DNA from: Aquila chrysaetos chrysaetos
Lineage: Eukaryota; Chordata; Aves; Accipitriformes; Accipitridae
DNA length: 64,000 nucleotides
Direction: 5' to 3'
NCBI RefSeq assembly: GCF_900496995.4
Contig: NC_044013.1
Coordinates: 42,607,554 to 42,671,553, forward strand
Part shown: piece after piece, positions 44,501 to 59,100 of the stretch
How the letters are laid out: the number at the start of each line of letters is the position of its first letter
Numbering within the stretch: the stretch's first letter is position 1
The notes under the pieces: generated by a model
What the model saw: only the letters and a program-made list of their open reading frames with translations
What the model was told of the DNA's origin: nothing
Databases searched by the model: none
Made by a program: the position numbers and the translations under genes

Positions 44501-46558
44501 AAACACAATGAAAATTCTCAGGTAATAATATTCCACACAAAGTGATGCTGGTAACTGAATGCTTATTGATAGTGAGTGCTTATCAGTGGGGCCAACAATT
44601 ACCAGAAGTGGCATGATATACAAGTACAGAAGTGGGTTCCTCATTTCAGTAAAAAGAAACTAAACCCTATGAATAGAATAGGCTTGTCCTTTTTTACTGA
44701 CTTTATCCTTTGTTGCACCAACAGTTTAATAAGCTCTGGGAGCTTTTTTCTTTTAAACTTTGCAATAGTAATTACAGTATACAACACACTCTTTTATCCC
44801 CTATTACTTAATTTGCACCCAACATCTTTATTTTCAGAGATTCTGGATGACTGAATGTGGAAACACAGATGCACCAAACTATTTGGTGGTGTTTTCTTTG
44901 CAACTGCCATCAGAGAACCATGGAGGACACTGACCAACAAAGTGCTCCCCTGTGAGCAGCGGGAATAAAGTTATGCCTGCGACTGTGTAAGTCTTTCCCA
45001 CAGTGGGCCCTGTTAGAGCCACTGGCAGCTAATCATTAGCATAGTGGCATTAACACCAAATGAAGACATTGGTGGAACAGAGAACAGTTCTTCAGTCTCA
45101 AGCAAGGCTGGGTGGCAGAGAGGCAGAGCTGCTCAAACAAAGGTGACCCAGGATACTAATGAAGAGAACTCAATTTACTGTATAACTCTCAGGTTAGTGA
45201 GTAGTAAATTAGGGCAACTCCATGATTAAATGACTTCTGAGTAGAAGTTCTCTGGATAATAATTTTGGTTGAAAGTATTGAAGGTCTGTCTAAATTCCTT
45301 TTCAGAGTTCAGGTTCTCATCTACATCTAGGCTAATAAAATATCTTTGGTCTCAAATTATGCTGCTGAAGAACAGAATTTGTATGATGTCTTGAAAATAT
45401 AAAAGCCTCAGCTATGCAGCTGAATGACTCTTCAGCCCAGTCATTAGAGAAACATGTCTGTCTTAAACATTGGGGTTACTTTCACTATTACAAGGAAGTA
45501 AATAGTTGTTTGCATCATATCTCCCCACCACCAAGAAAATTATTTGCTCCATAACAGAGAAAATAAAGTTATCTTCACATTATATTTCCATTCTATGAAA
45601 AGGTTTGTTATTTTGAGAACAAGATTAAGTTTGTATGAGAAAAAAAAAAAAAAGAAAAAAAGACTCTGACATCTCATCATGCCCTACAACTGAATCACTA
45701 TTGTCAAAATATTTAGTCATGGTGTCTCTTGCCCCAGCAACCATGTTCCCCCTCTGTACCCTGCTAAAAACTGCATGCTCTACCAGTATCCAAAGACTAA
45801 AAATCACAGATCCCGGTCCTACCATATCAGCTACATCTATCATACCTTTGGTCTGATGTTCCCATATCTCAGCTGGCACCTCAGACATTTGGAGCTGCAG
45901 ACATGCCACGGTTGCACCTTCCAGCTCCTTGGTGCTTTCTTTCTTGAACTATCCATAAATTAAATAACAGGCATATAAGAATTATTTAGACACATGCAAT
46001 TCCTATTCAGTAATTAAACAAAGTATTATGTCTCACACTACAAAAAGCCAGACAATTAAAGCAATAGAGGGTTGTTGAGCACACTACACTTGAAGTTCAG
46101 GAAACTAGTAAGTTGCCATATGCTGTTAATCCTACTGAGTCTTCTCATTTTCACTATTGCACTAATACAAAGCTCCGTGCATCTCCATACTACAGACGAA
46201 ATATATGTAATAGAATTGGAGTACAGCATGGGTCATCTGTTTGCTGTTCTTGAATAAGAGTAGCACATTCAGGTATCTTCTATCAAATCTACTTAAGGTT
46301 TTTTGTTACAGTGTTCAGTTTCATACTGGTTCCATTTTCTATGCTCCACCTTGCATCAAATTATTTGGAAAGTTTAAACCAGAATGGTTGCACTTTCAAA
46401 AAAAATGTATTTAAGTAGAAAGACAAGGGGTTTTCCTCACACGAAGAAAAACTTACATTTACTTTGTTGAGAAACTATTACCTTCATGCTTTATTATCTG
46501 AAATTAAGCAGAAGGATGGCCCCAGCATAATACCCGAGTATCTTCTGATGTACCTGTC

Positions 46559-46735
46559 AGAAAAGGATTTGAGGAAGAGAAAGAAGTAGGGTAGAGAGAG
46601 AAGATGAAAGAGAACAGAATTGAGGAATATGTAGAACAAGAACAAAAGTTGAGGGCATATAAGGTCATGTGAAAGATACAGGAGGAGAGAGAAGAACAAT
46701 AGTGGTGGTAGCAGAGGAAAGAATAACAGAGGGCA
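46559..46735 (+). repeat. Purine-rich stretch
   Basis: About 175 bases dominated by A and G (GAGGAAGAGAAAGAAGTAGG and similar), with more interruptions than the tract in NOS2 intron 1. No gene content. Confidence 0.6.
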
Positions 46736-49394
46736 AGAATTCTTGAAGACGGTTTAGGGTTAGCAGAGAAAAGAAATTTTTTTATACAATACTTTATGGT
46801 ATAAACACTTACTTACAGCCCCCATTTCTTTTATAGCCAAAAGACTACTTCTTGACTACTTTGAGCTAGGATTTTCTTCTTGTTTCTTTCATGGTTGAAT
46901 GAAAAAAAGAAATCTGGAGCCTAAGAGACCTGCCTTAGCACTTCGGTTCTATTTTGGCAGGTGAGGAAGCTCAACAATTTGGAAACAGTAAAAACAAACC
47001 CAACCCCGAAATACTTAGGACTTTGGATACGCATCGCAGCATGCACTGCCACCTGGAGGCAAAAAGTTCCAAGTACAGCTAAAAGCAAAGGTCATGTTTC
47101 AAAAGGAAACTCTTTTACCCCTACATTAATTTTACTTAAGATAGCTAGTATTTCTATTGAGCTTTCCCTGATGAAAATCTGTTAAGACACTGAAAAGACG
47201 GTCTTTTTAAAAAGGACATGGACTCCCATTTTTAAAGGACATATAATAAATGTTGCAAAAAGTGAAGGCCTTTGTAACTGTACAAATTGCACATTTCAGT
47301 GATTATACCATTCAGTGCACAAAACCCATCTGAATGGTGTCCGTTTTCATGAGAGTTTAGAGATTAGGGTGACAAGCACCTATCTTTAAACAAGAAAAGG
47401 CAAACATTAGTTCAAGTGCAAACCTACGGAGTAGAATGAAGATATGCCCATAGCACAGACAGGCAAGAGGAAAACACTGCAGTTCAAGTTTCAGATGGGC
47501 TTAAAGTTCTTGTGGGTATGTTCTCTACTCAGTATCCTACGCTTTTGCATCTGCCACTAGATTAAAACCAGGCCTGTGCTCTGGTCATACCTCTGCGTCA
47601 CTCTGAAAACATATCTATGGTCCTGACAGAGGATGATCTGACATAACAGACTGACTACCATAATTCAGAATGTTGCACAAACACAAACTTAAATCCACTG
47701 TTACTTATGCAGAAGAACCTTGTCACCAAACAACCTACACAGTAAGTGTATCAAACACAGCTATACTACAGTGGATCTGAGCCTAACAGTATAATCTAGT
47801 CCACAATCAAGTAAAGAGAAATTTGCTCTGATCTTCAATGAGCATTTCTCATGTTTGCAGGCTCCCGGTATAGAACTTTATGCTCAGATACTAGTTAAGT
47901 TCTTTCAGATGAGACGCTGTAATTCAGACATGAACGACAGACAGGGCACTATTTATTATTTGGTAATGACTTTGTAGATTTTTATTTTCAGTAAGTTTTC
48001 CTGAGAAGCTCTCTGTGTTACTCAAAGCTTAGACAAGTTTGGGCTTTAAGCTAAAGTTTGTGATTACGCAAGCTAACACTTTGAACCTAGACTGTGACTG
48101 TTAATCTACAGACTCAAGTAGCTTCAGAAATATTCATTTAGCTTCATGACATCCCAATAAGATATAAATTATTGTATTTGTATTATCTAAGAGAAAACTC
48201 CAGGCAATAACTACAATATATTACTGGGCTTGACTGCAAGTCCTCTAAGGATGTTTACCAATTACATTCTTGTCTTCATTGTTCCTCTTCTACTTCTGTC
48301 TTTTATACTAAAAAAAAAAAAAAAAAAGAAAGAAACAATTATTTGTGGGAAAGAGCACATAACTAAAGTAACAGTTCACACTGACAAGGATTTACAACCC
48401 TCCTCATGATCTACATAAAATTATCTCAGTTTCCTTTAAGTTAGATTGAAATTTGATAGGCTTTTCCTCTACTATATAAAATAATGCTTCTTGGCAGGCA
48501 CTGTGAATCTGATCCTCCTCTCACACAGTTCAATTACCAGTTTTCCAATGAAGCAGGCTACAACCTCTGTAGCAGAATCAGAATGAGGCTTTTCATAATT
48601 GCAGGAAGAATAAAATCAGATTCAGTCATGGACAGTTATTTACTATGCTGTAACTGCTGGGATTTGGCTACTGCTATAATTTTATAATCTATGACTAATC
48701 TGTGCTTGCTCCTGTAACAATTCTCATTTGGATTTCATGGACTGGCAGAGAGGACTTAACAGTCATTTAGTAAATTAAATCACAGATATTTAGAGCAAGC
48801 TGAACTTTTGGCTTGTTTTTCATTATACTCTGAGAAATCCATGTTAACATATCATGCTCCTCAACCAGATTTAAATCCAAGGAAGTACAGGTGACTCTCA
48901 GCTGTCTAACGGTAAACAATCCTAATTCTTTTACCTAAGAAACCAGCTTGAGTGGTATTTTCCAGTGCTGTGATAGTAAAGAGGCATATCCACTGGGTGA
49001 TAACTATGGCACAAGTAAACCAATTGCCACAATTTTGCCACTATGTTGTCTAACCCTGCTCTGCGCAGCCACAGGCAAGATCTGAGAAAAAAAAAAAATT
49101 TCTGGGAGTTTAAACTGACTAAGAGAGGATAGATTCCTGTTAGGAAAGCAGCTGATGCATATAAACAAACTGTGGCTTGCAAAATATTGTAGGTTTTTTT
49201 TTTTTCTATAATAAAGTTATACTAGCCACCACTGCCGAAATTTACTAGAATTCTTCATGGAAACAAAGATTTATAGAGAAACCAACTTAAAGCATCATTG
49301 GTTCTAAAAATACACTTAAGTTTATATCGACAAAGAAGAATTTTTAAACAAGAACTATCACAATCATAAATCCCTAGTGGCTAGGTATTTCCTT

Positions 49395-50512
<1,118 letters not shown>

Positions 50513-51429
50513 TTATTAAAAACACAGAAATAAAAGTGTGAAGTAATTTTACAACAATGAAAACAGGCACAGCAAATTAAGATTTAGCAGCATAACTTGA
50601 AGAAACTTTAGAAGAAAACACAATATGAAATTAATCAGAACTTGCTTAGCTTATGGACAGATGGGGGTTAGTTGTCATTAATCAAGGTATTAAAATACAG
50701 AAGTGTGCAGTTCGTGCAAGAAGATCACTTTATGATGGTAATATTAAGGTGCATTGCAATATTAATTTTTTTCTAGTTTAAAAATACACCCACAGTGTAA
50801 GTTGCTATAAGTATACAAAGCCGTATCGCAGCCCTGAGGGAGTTTTCTACTTGATAAGCCATGATTCTTAGATTCATTCAAGCTTCCAGTGCTTTCCTTG
50901 AGCATCCATAAGAGTCCACCTACATGGTGACATTGTAGAATGAGGACGCTCATAATTGCTACAAGTGGTGCTGGAATTTAACAATATTTCCTAGTACTGT
51001 CATTCTCTCAAGAATATCTTGTGAACTGGCCTATGAATGTCAGTCTTTAACTTGAAATAACTTGTATAAATATAGGAGAAGACAGGCAAAAATATTCATA
51101 GGTTTGAAATTTTCCTTTTTTTTTTTTTGGTAACAGCAACAGGAAAAGAACAAATCTAACAAGTTTCACCTCCATAACTATACTTATATAGTGTAACAAT
51201 AAGTCCATTCAAGCTATATAAAGTGCTAATCAAATACTGTAAATGACTTGTCATTTACCAGATGGTTACCATCTGCAGAGAACTAAATTAACATTTGGAA
51301 AAAAGTACTTTTACATCATTACTCTTAAGAATAAAGATAATAAATAAGTAACTGAATAACGAAGTAGGTGTATAGCATTATATTAGCACCCGTTATGATA
51401 CTTACTCATCATTTGGAATATTTTTTTCC

Positions 51430-51600
51430 TTTTTTTTTTTTTTTAAGTCCTTTGGCCAAATTTATTTCAGAATAGAATACCACAGCTATTGCATGCCTGG
51501 GCTGTATATTTGCATAAACTAGCTCTTCTTGCAGTGGGGAAAATCTCCTCACTATGTACCTATAAAATGCCCATTGTAATGGGATATGTACTACCATAAT
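51430..51600 (-). pseudogene. Possible retrocopy 3' end with poly(A) tract
   Basis: On the minus strand an AATAAA signal (51461-51466) is followed 16 bases later by an uninterrupted A15 run (51430-51444), then A-rich sequence. That spacing is what a reverse-transcribed polyadenylated mRNA leaves. A 62-residue open frame (51409-51597) runs through it, without known resemblance. Alternatives are a genuine poly(A) site beside genomic A-rich sequence, or chance. Confidence 0.3.
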
Positions 51601-52905
51601 CTGTATTTCCAGTAAAACAAAATTCCATCTTGGTCTATAACTAAGTAGATATAAATTAGCATACCTCTATAGCAGTAACAAGAGCTACGCTGATTTGCGG
51701 TAGCAGAGGTCACTAAAAGCCTTTAATATGTTAGGCACAAAAAGTATGATTCTTGTATGTGAAGAAAATTAAAGAATTCTATGACAAAAATGCAGAGTAT
51801 GTCTTATTCTTGAGGGAAGGGCCTCTACAACAGTGCTGAACACCCCATGGTATTGGGGTTTTTTTTCTGTTCATTACTGAAAGATTGGGTGAAATCTATG
51901 CTATATTGATTTTTTGAATCTATCTTTTGTCAAAAGTAACACTTTGTAAAACAAGAGGGATCTGTTCCTGTGGCAGAGCTTCTTGTCTACGGGAAATGTG
52001 TGAGAAAGAGCCTTGCAATATTAGCATTATTATCTGTATTGGAATTGTGCCTATACTCTTCAGCCAAGGATTTAGGCTCTATCATGGTAGGTACTATCTA
52101 TACATACATATCTAATGAAAAAGTTTCTGCCACAAAGAATTTACAAGGCAGACTAACAAGTCATAAGATGAGGCAGCACAAGGCAGATGAGCCAAACAGG
52201 TGGGATGGGAATGGGGAGGAGGTGACAGTAATATGAGCCTGTTTTTATGTAGACTAATAGAGCACACAATAGAGCTCACCACCTGCTTAGCTCATATCAA
52301 CAAGCAAGTTTTATAACATTTTTTTAAGGACCTGCAGAAACATAGTGAGTCATGGCTGATGGGTGTTATGGAAGCCCCTAAGAAAGGCTCTGATGACACT
52401 TCAGGAAAAGCTTTTCTAGCCTCTGAGGGGAAAAGATGACTTTCTTAAGGAAGTACTTAACAGGGTTATCTCATGAGCTGATGATGTAAATTATTAAAAC
52501 TAATTCTAAGATATACCATAGGCTTAATAGGCATAAACCTTTGAAGAACATATGTCAGGATCCCTTTCTTGCTTGCTTATACTAACATCTTTCCTTACAT
52601 CTGAAATGAGTTCTGTGTAGTTCATTTGTGGCTTTACTCAAAATCACTTTAGCAACACTTTCAACAAGCAAAGCCCTTTCCCCAAAGTATTGGGGTATAT
52701 AGATTTACAACAAACAGTACTCCAAAACAAATGCTGATCACAGTGGCTAACTCCCTAGTGAAAAACACCCATAAAAGTTACAAAAATCCCAATTTGACAT
52801 TCATTACCAATATCCCACATTTTTTGTGATTGCAGTGAGCTGAAGGATCTGTCTATGGTGCTGTTTACCTCGATTCTGTTACTAACATTACAAAAACAAA
52901 ACAAA

Positions 52906-52919
52906 CCCCCCCCCCCCCC
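52906..52919 (+). repeat. C14 homopolymer
   Basis: Fourteen consecutive C between A-rich flanks. The complementary G14 could stack as a quadruplex; such runs are also prone to sequencing error. Confidence 0.85.
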
Positions 52920-54572
52920 AAAAAACCCCAACCAACCAAAAAAAGGCTGTTGGACCCCAAGCTCTGTAAACACCACTATAATGGGTGTGATAACCTTCCA
53001 TTGGAGCTAATACAACACAGCTGGTGAACTACCTACACAAGATTCAGCTTGGTCAATTCCTTAATTAATCATAGGTTAATGACTACCTATTCAGTGTATC
53101 TTGGAAAGAAAAGCAGACAAAGCCTGTTCCCAAGATGGATAGAGGGGTGATGCCAATGTCAAATATGGCAATTGGAAATCCTGTTGTTTTGTATTGTGCT
53201 GGTAGTGCCCCATCCAGCGCAAGGAGGACTGATACGCATCACAAAGACAAAAGGTGGATCAAATTTAACATTTAAGATAGTAACTTCGATTTGGTTGTTA
53301 TTACTAAAGTCTGGAATAAAGATCTTAGGGATTGAAATGGTACAACATTTAGGAAAGATTCCATGGATAAAATGCAGGAAGTGGCATTTCTGATTTTTAG
53401 TTACAGACAACTCAGAAATAGATGATGTTGACTGGAGTAAGTTCTCAAACACCCCCTACTCTCAACACAGTTGAGTGCGATATCATGATGTCTTGTGGGC
53501 ATGAAAATCTTAATTAGTTTGTTCCTGGATTCTGTCATCCTAACCTTTACCCTCTGCCAGTTATCCACTCCTCCCAACATTGACATGCCATAATGAAGGT
53601 AAATCTGCACCAGCCTCTGACAGGTCAGTGATGTGCCAGTAAAGCTCACTCACCCGTGAAGAGTCCCATCTTTCTCTAGTATCTAAAACTGACCAGTGGT
53701 TTCTCTGCACTTTGAGCTTCATGGGGTGTATCTGCTTTTGAATACTTGATATGTTCTATCAGTAAAGTATAAGAGATGAGGTAAGACTTCACAATGATCC
53801 CTCCTGAGAATTACTCACAGCCAAAATATGGTTTCCATTAGCTTTCACGAACAATTAGAAAACCATTCCTCCATCATGAGGGCAATAAGTTGGCTCTATA
53901 CTGCTGCTGCAATCTTTTCATTCTGCTTGCTTGATTCCAGTTCTGTTTTTTCATATTTGTTTAATAAAAGCCATTCGGCCTCACACACTACAGGAATTGG
54001 ATACTGTCCAAAAAAACCCCATATGGAGGGCCAAAAGACGTTGCAAAAATTCAGAAATATAGACCAAGAAATGACTTTTCAAAATGGCTTCAGTCTGACT
54101 AGTCCAATTGCTAGCTCACTTTCCAAGCACAGAAGATGTGCTAATTAAGGCTTTACCTAAAAAGTTCAGCTTAAAATACAGACCAGTGTACCCCCAGGCT
54201 TCAAAATGTTTATCTCTTATTTTAAAGAAAAAAGATTGGAAGAAAACATCATTTTCTCTTTGCAATGAAACTTATGCTGGGCATCAGCTCCATGCATTTC
54301 TTTGGGCTGGATTCATTTCACTTTGGCATTTGAGTACAGGAGGTGATTATATACTCGATAGTCAGTAGAGAGATCCCTGCATTCCCCCTCCAACCAGTAG
54401 AAAGATAAGCAACTCCAAAATATGACTCAAATAATATACAGACTGAATTACTCCCTGCCGTTCTCTCCACTGAGCAGAGGAGTAGCAAAACAAGAATTAT
54501 AGATCCTGCAGTTACAAGCCTAAATTAGGTAGGATGATTCCAAGTATGTGTCCTATTTTGAAAATAGAAATA

Positions 54573-54725
54573 TAATCATAGAAAGGTTTGGGTTGGAAGG
54601 GACCTTTAAAGGTCATCTAGTCCAATCCCCTTGCCATGGGCAGGGACATCTTTCAGTAGATCAGGTTGCTCAAAGCTCCATCTGACCTTATAGAGCTTTG
54701 AACACTTCCAATGATGGGGCAATAA
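54573..54725 (-). mobile_element. CR1 LINE 3' end fragment
   Basis: AATCATAGAAAGGTTTGGGT TGGAAGGGACCTTTAAAGG then TCATCTAGTCCAATCCCC is the inverted CR1 3' end. It breaks off after ACACTTCCAATGATGGGGC. Clearly truncated, about 150 bp. Confidence 0.93.
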
Positions 54726-56084
54726 TATAATATCAAATATAATAAAAGAGTTTGTTTCAGAGTGGCTCTCAGTTTTGTTTTGGTATACTGGACACCTCAT
54801 GGTATAACAGACCATCTGACTTACTTTCCAAGTGTTGAAGACCTCAACAGGTACCTCAAGCAGATATATGTACATGTTATTTTTCCAACTGCAACATGGG
54901 GTCAATCCTAGGGCTTCTCTTCCAGCAGAGAGTGCTGAGAGTGTATTTCCAGCATTCACCTTTCACTCCACACTTGATATTCTCAGCACTAACTTTCTTC
55001 CTTGACTTATTTTCTAAAGTTGTTTTCTTAGGAACCCTTCTAATACAAATGGACTTTCAAAATAGATTCTGGTACACTCCTACAGTTTCTTCCTAGCACT
55101 GAGTTCAGTGTATACCCATACTGCATGTCAGTGAGAACACAAATGAAACTTTGCAAATCATCTTGTTTTGTTATGCAAATGCCTTTGCTTTTGCTCTCCT
55201 GCTTAGAATATTTAGTTTCACCCGATACCTGGCTCTTTCTCCCCTACTGTTTAAAATGAACTTTCAGTGTTCAACTGGTATTACCTTTTTAATTAAAATA
55301 TTTTGGGGTTGCCAATTTACACCCTATGTTGTAAGAAACATTTACTATAGAAACATCATGCTAAATCCCTTCCTTCGGTTTTCTCCTGGCATTTAGTCCT
55401 GCAGGTGACAAAACTGAGAATGATATATGTAGACTGAGTAATATTCCTGAGACATACTGATAGTTCAAGGGATTCTGCCACAACAATATTCAATTTATAA
55501 GACAGATGTCAATATTTGTCTTTTTCAGAGGAACTGGGATGTGAGGATTTTATTTTTTAATCAATATCTAGATATACTTTCATAAAAAGAAGTTAAAGAA
55601 TACAGTAACATACATGTTGTCTTTCTTTGGTAGCCTTGAATTTTGTACCATATGAAATTACATGGGGGAAGCAAGACCTCTTCCATAAAGTTTGGAGGTC
55701 CTCTGTGTATCTGTATTTCTCTGTTTTACCAATACATTTGAACAAGAACTGCCTCAACAGATACAACTATGAAAAGAAGGAAAATGAAAATTGGAAAACA
55801 GCTACAAGGCATGCCAGAAATCAAAAAAATATGCCATGTTAATGGCCCACTGATTGTCAAGGTGCTTTATCTGTCAGTCATTTAAAGCCTGATTAATCAA
55901 GTCAGTTTTCTAAAGACTAAAGCACCTTCTAGAGTCTGTTAAAAAAAGTATCCAAGCTTAAGGATTAGTATTTAGATTATCTAGCCTTTTTATGTATTTG
56001 AATCTATTACCATACCCTGAGTGTCTCCCAGGGTCTGATACAGACACAAGAACACCACTCCGTGACTGTAGACTGCTCTTGTCA

Positions 56085-56140
56085 ATAGGGAAGGAGGCAC
56101 AGAAATTGAATGACTGGACCTGCTTCACATGGGCTATCTT
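56085..56140 (+). repeat. Possible MIR-like core fragment
   Basis: GGGAAGGAGGCACAGAAATT then GAATGACTGGACCTGC echoes the MIR core (GAAACTGAGGCACAGAGAGG TTAAGTGACTTGCCC). Short, and may be chance. Confidence 0.25.
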
Positions 56141-59100
56141 TCATTCCAACCAGTGTTTTCCTTTTCTCCTTCCTTCAGTGGCAGTTGTACCTATTCCCCA
56201 ACCCTGAAATTCAAGCTTTAATACAGCTATTTTTTTGTTTAGAACCCAAAGGGCTACATGTTGAGCTGGGCAGTTCACATAAAAATACCTGAAGCCATCT
56301 GACTTCTTTGCTGTGCCCCACAGCACATGACTTGACATGGGGAGCAATGCTAACATGGTCAGCCAAGGAGGAAGGCCTTCCACATGTTACGGAAACAATC
56401 TACAGGGAAACAACTGTGCCTTGAAGGTGAATGCTTGAGACGTGCTGCCTCACTGGACTAATGCAAAGGCTGGGCATTCACCATTACTGTACAGTTAAAC
56501 TAAATGCCACACTTTGAATACATGGCACTTTTGTTCTTAAAGTAGTCTAGTCTGCGAGTACAGTGTCTCAAAACACTAAAGCAGTCCAATAACCACAGGA
56601 GGAGAAGTGGATGTTGGAAAATAAGAGAGGAACTTTGCAAAAATCCCAGCTTAAATTGCTTTTGCCATTTTTGCATTCTCCATACAGGAGAGGGGTTTTT
56701 TTTATCTTTCATGTACATGCACAAATGTAGATTAATAACAATAAGACAAAAATGAACCCATTCCATAACCCTGACTGTAGACAAAGTTGGGATCTGGATA
56801 TTAGATCTCAAATTAAGCTTTCCTGAAATAAAATAATATATTCATGAAACATCAAAATTCCCTTATTTAGTGAAAAGCATTTATGGAAGGAAAAAAAATC
56901 ACTAGAGTAATAAGTCCTACTTCTTGAAATTATAAGCCCACATACATGTTAAAGATATGAGATGAAGAGCTTCATTTACATAAGTGATAGGGCATTGTAA
57001 TCACTGACTGTGACTTACCAACACAAGTAGTGCTACAAGTGAGCAGAATATAAGACCATCTGTGCACCTAGATGTAAGCTAATGCCTCACTCCACTATGT
57101 GGCAGATTAAAATATGTCCTGGGTCTATACTCAAGACTCTGAACTTGGTGCAAATTAGAACTGGCCATAGGATTCAACTTGTTACTCACACAGAACTAAT
57201 GGGAATATGTTTTTTTTATCATCCAGTACAGAAATCTAGAATTGCACTTCGATTCAAGTTGATCTGAACCTAAATTTAACTTTACACACAGGTTTTTCAG
57301 GCTAGATCCTTAGCTGGTAAGAATTGGTATAGTTCTACTGACCCTAAGAACCTGACCCTGTATTTCACATATTCCCACTAAATACAGTGAAACATCCCAA
57401 TTCAATACAGATCCCAAAATACACTTTGGGACTAAAGCCAATTTGTTGAGTTGTTTCTAGGCTTTGATGTATAAACTCATCATATGTCATTGTGCTCTAA
57501 TTAAACCTAAGTTGTGCAATAGATTTCCTGTCACAAAAGCAAAGATCCCTCATGTGTTGGGAATGTGTAGGACAGCTTGCTTCAGCATAAAAAAAATAAG
57601 CTACGGGAGAGAGCAAGAAACCAGAGTCACGTAAACATGTGACTATAGAAAGATTAAACTGATCAATGGAATTCAAAATGTTGTTTCACTATAGATAACT
57701 AGGAATTTCACTGCAGTAATTTTTCGTAGGAAAATGATAGCTGTTGAATCCGAGTTGTGCAACAAATACATTTACACTGATGAATTTGGGAAAAAAAAAT
57801 ATTTCACTTTCCCACAAATACTGGACTTTCTAATAGATTTGAAGATTGAAGTTTTCATCAGGTCTAGTTACCAAACATATGCTGTATGAGGCTCCCATAC
57901 AGAAAGAAAAAAAATATCCCGAGTTCTGACAGATTCATAACTGCAAAAATGCTACAAATTTTGTGACATGGGTAAGCTTCTCAGGGAAGTTTATCACCAA
58001 AGAACTGTGTTTTTCTGAGCATGTACCTTCACTGGAAATCTACCGCAGCACACAGAAAACTTGATGGTTATTTTGGTAAAATGGCTGTTCAATAAGAAAT
58101 AATCTTATGATCTGATCCACTATTAAGTTCTAAGATACTGAGGCACTGCATGAGTACAACTCAACAGTGAATAGATCCTGAAAGCAGGTAAGGCTAAACT
58201 CTGCTCTTGTACAGCCTATGACATTGGAGAATTTGCATAGTTACTGCTGTAGTTTGCCCCTTACTTGGCACAAGAAGGACAATGAAGCATAGTAAGAATC
58301 TGCACTATTGCCTTTTGTTCTAAAAACATCCCCCCTCAAGTCCCACAAATGTTACCATTTTTATCTGCCAAGAAAAAACTCTCGACCTCACAAAATCTGG
58401 CTATAATCCTGACTAATAATGTATATCTCCTCCTGATAACTTAAATACCACGCATAGCACAACAAACAAACTATCTAAACCAAGAACTGTTGAGTCAGAA
58501 ATAAAATAATCCACTAATTGTGCTTTTCTGGAATGGATGACTGTATAATGTCCTAATCAGAAGGCTGAAATCACATTTGCATTTAGATAAAGCCCTGTTT
58601 AAGAAGAGACAAGTATAAAAGGAGACACTGAGACTATTGTGGCATTTCTCTGCATTGCATAATCATTTACATTCCTGATAATGATATTCAGATAGCGAAG
58701 CAAAGGCTGACCAAAGCCAATTAATCTTGCACTCTGCATTAGCAAGCTTGTCAATTGACCCAGTGTATAGCTGAACCCATGATGATACTGATATGACACT
58801 GCTCTCAGATACATTTTTTTTCCTGCTGTTGTGACTGGTTTTCAAGCAAATCCCTATGGTTCAACAGTTAGAATGTGAATCCCTCCAGACTAGTTAAACA
58901 GCCACCAAAGCTGGGCTTCAGAGACTGGAAGTGTTAATTAAAGGACTGCAAGAGTTACCTGAGCTGTTGCTGTTTACAGGTTGGCTCCCCCTTCCCTCTC
59001 TTCCCCCAGTACACAGGCTGGAAACGTGTTTTCTTATTACTTCGAAGTATTACATCTTTAGAAGTCTAACTCAGCAATTTATGATTCCCTATCCTAGTCA

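Larger units (their letters stand above)
37208..49394. other. Gene-free stretch between the LTR and LYRM9
   Basis: Apart from a CR1 fragment at 38.1-38.6 kb and simple-sequence runs (A-rich at about 43853-43868, 45639-45661 and 48309-48327; purine-rich 46559-46735), I see no coding exon or RNA gene. Open frames are under 125 codons and lack family features. The 3' UTR of LYRM9 must occupy the right end, but I found no clear poly(A) signal. Confidence 0.5.
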
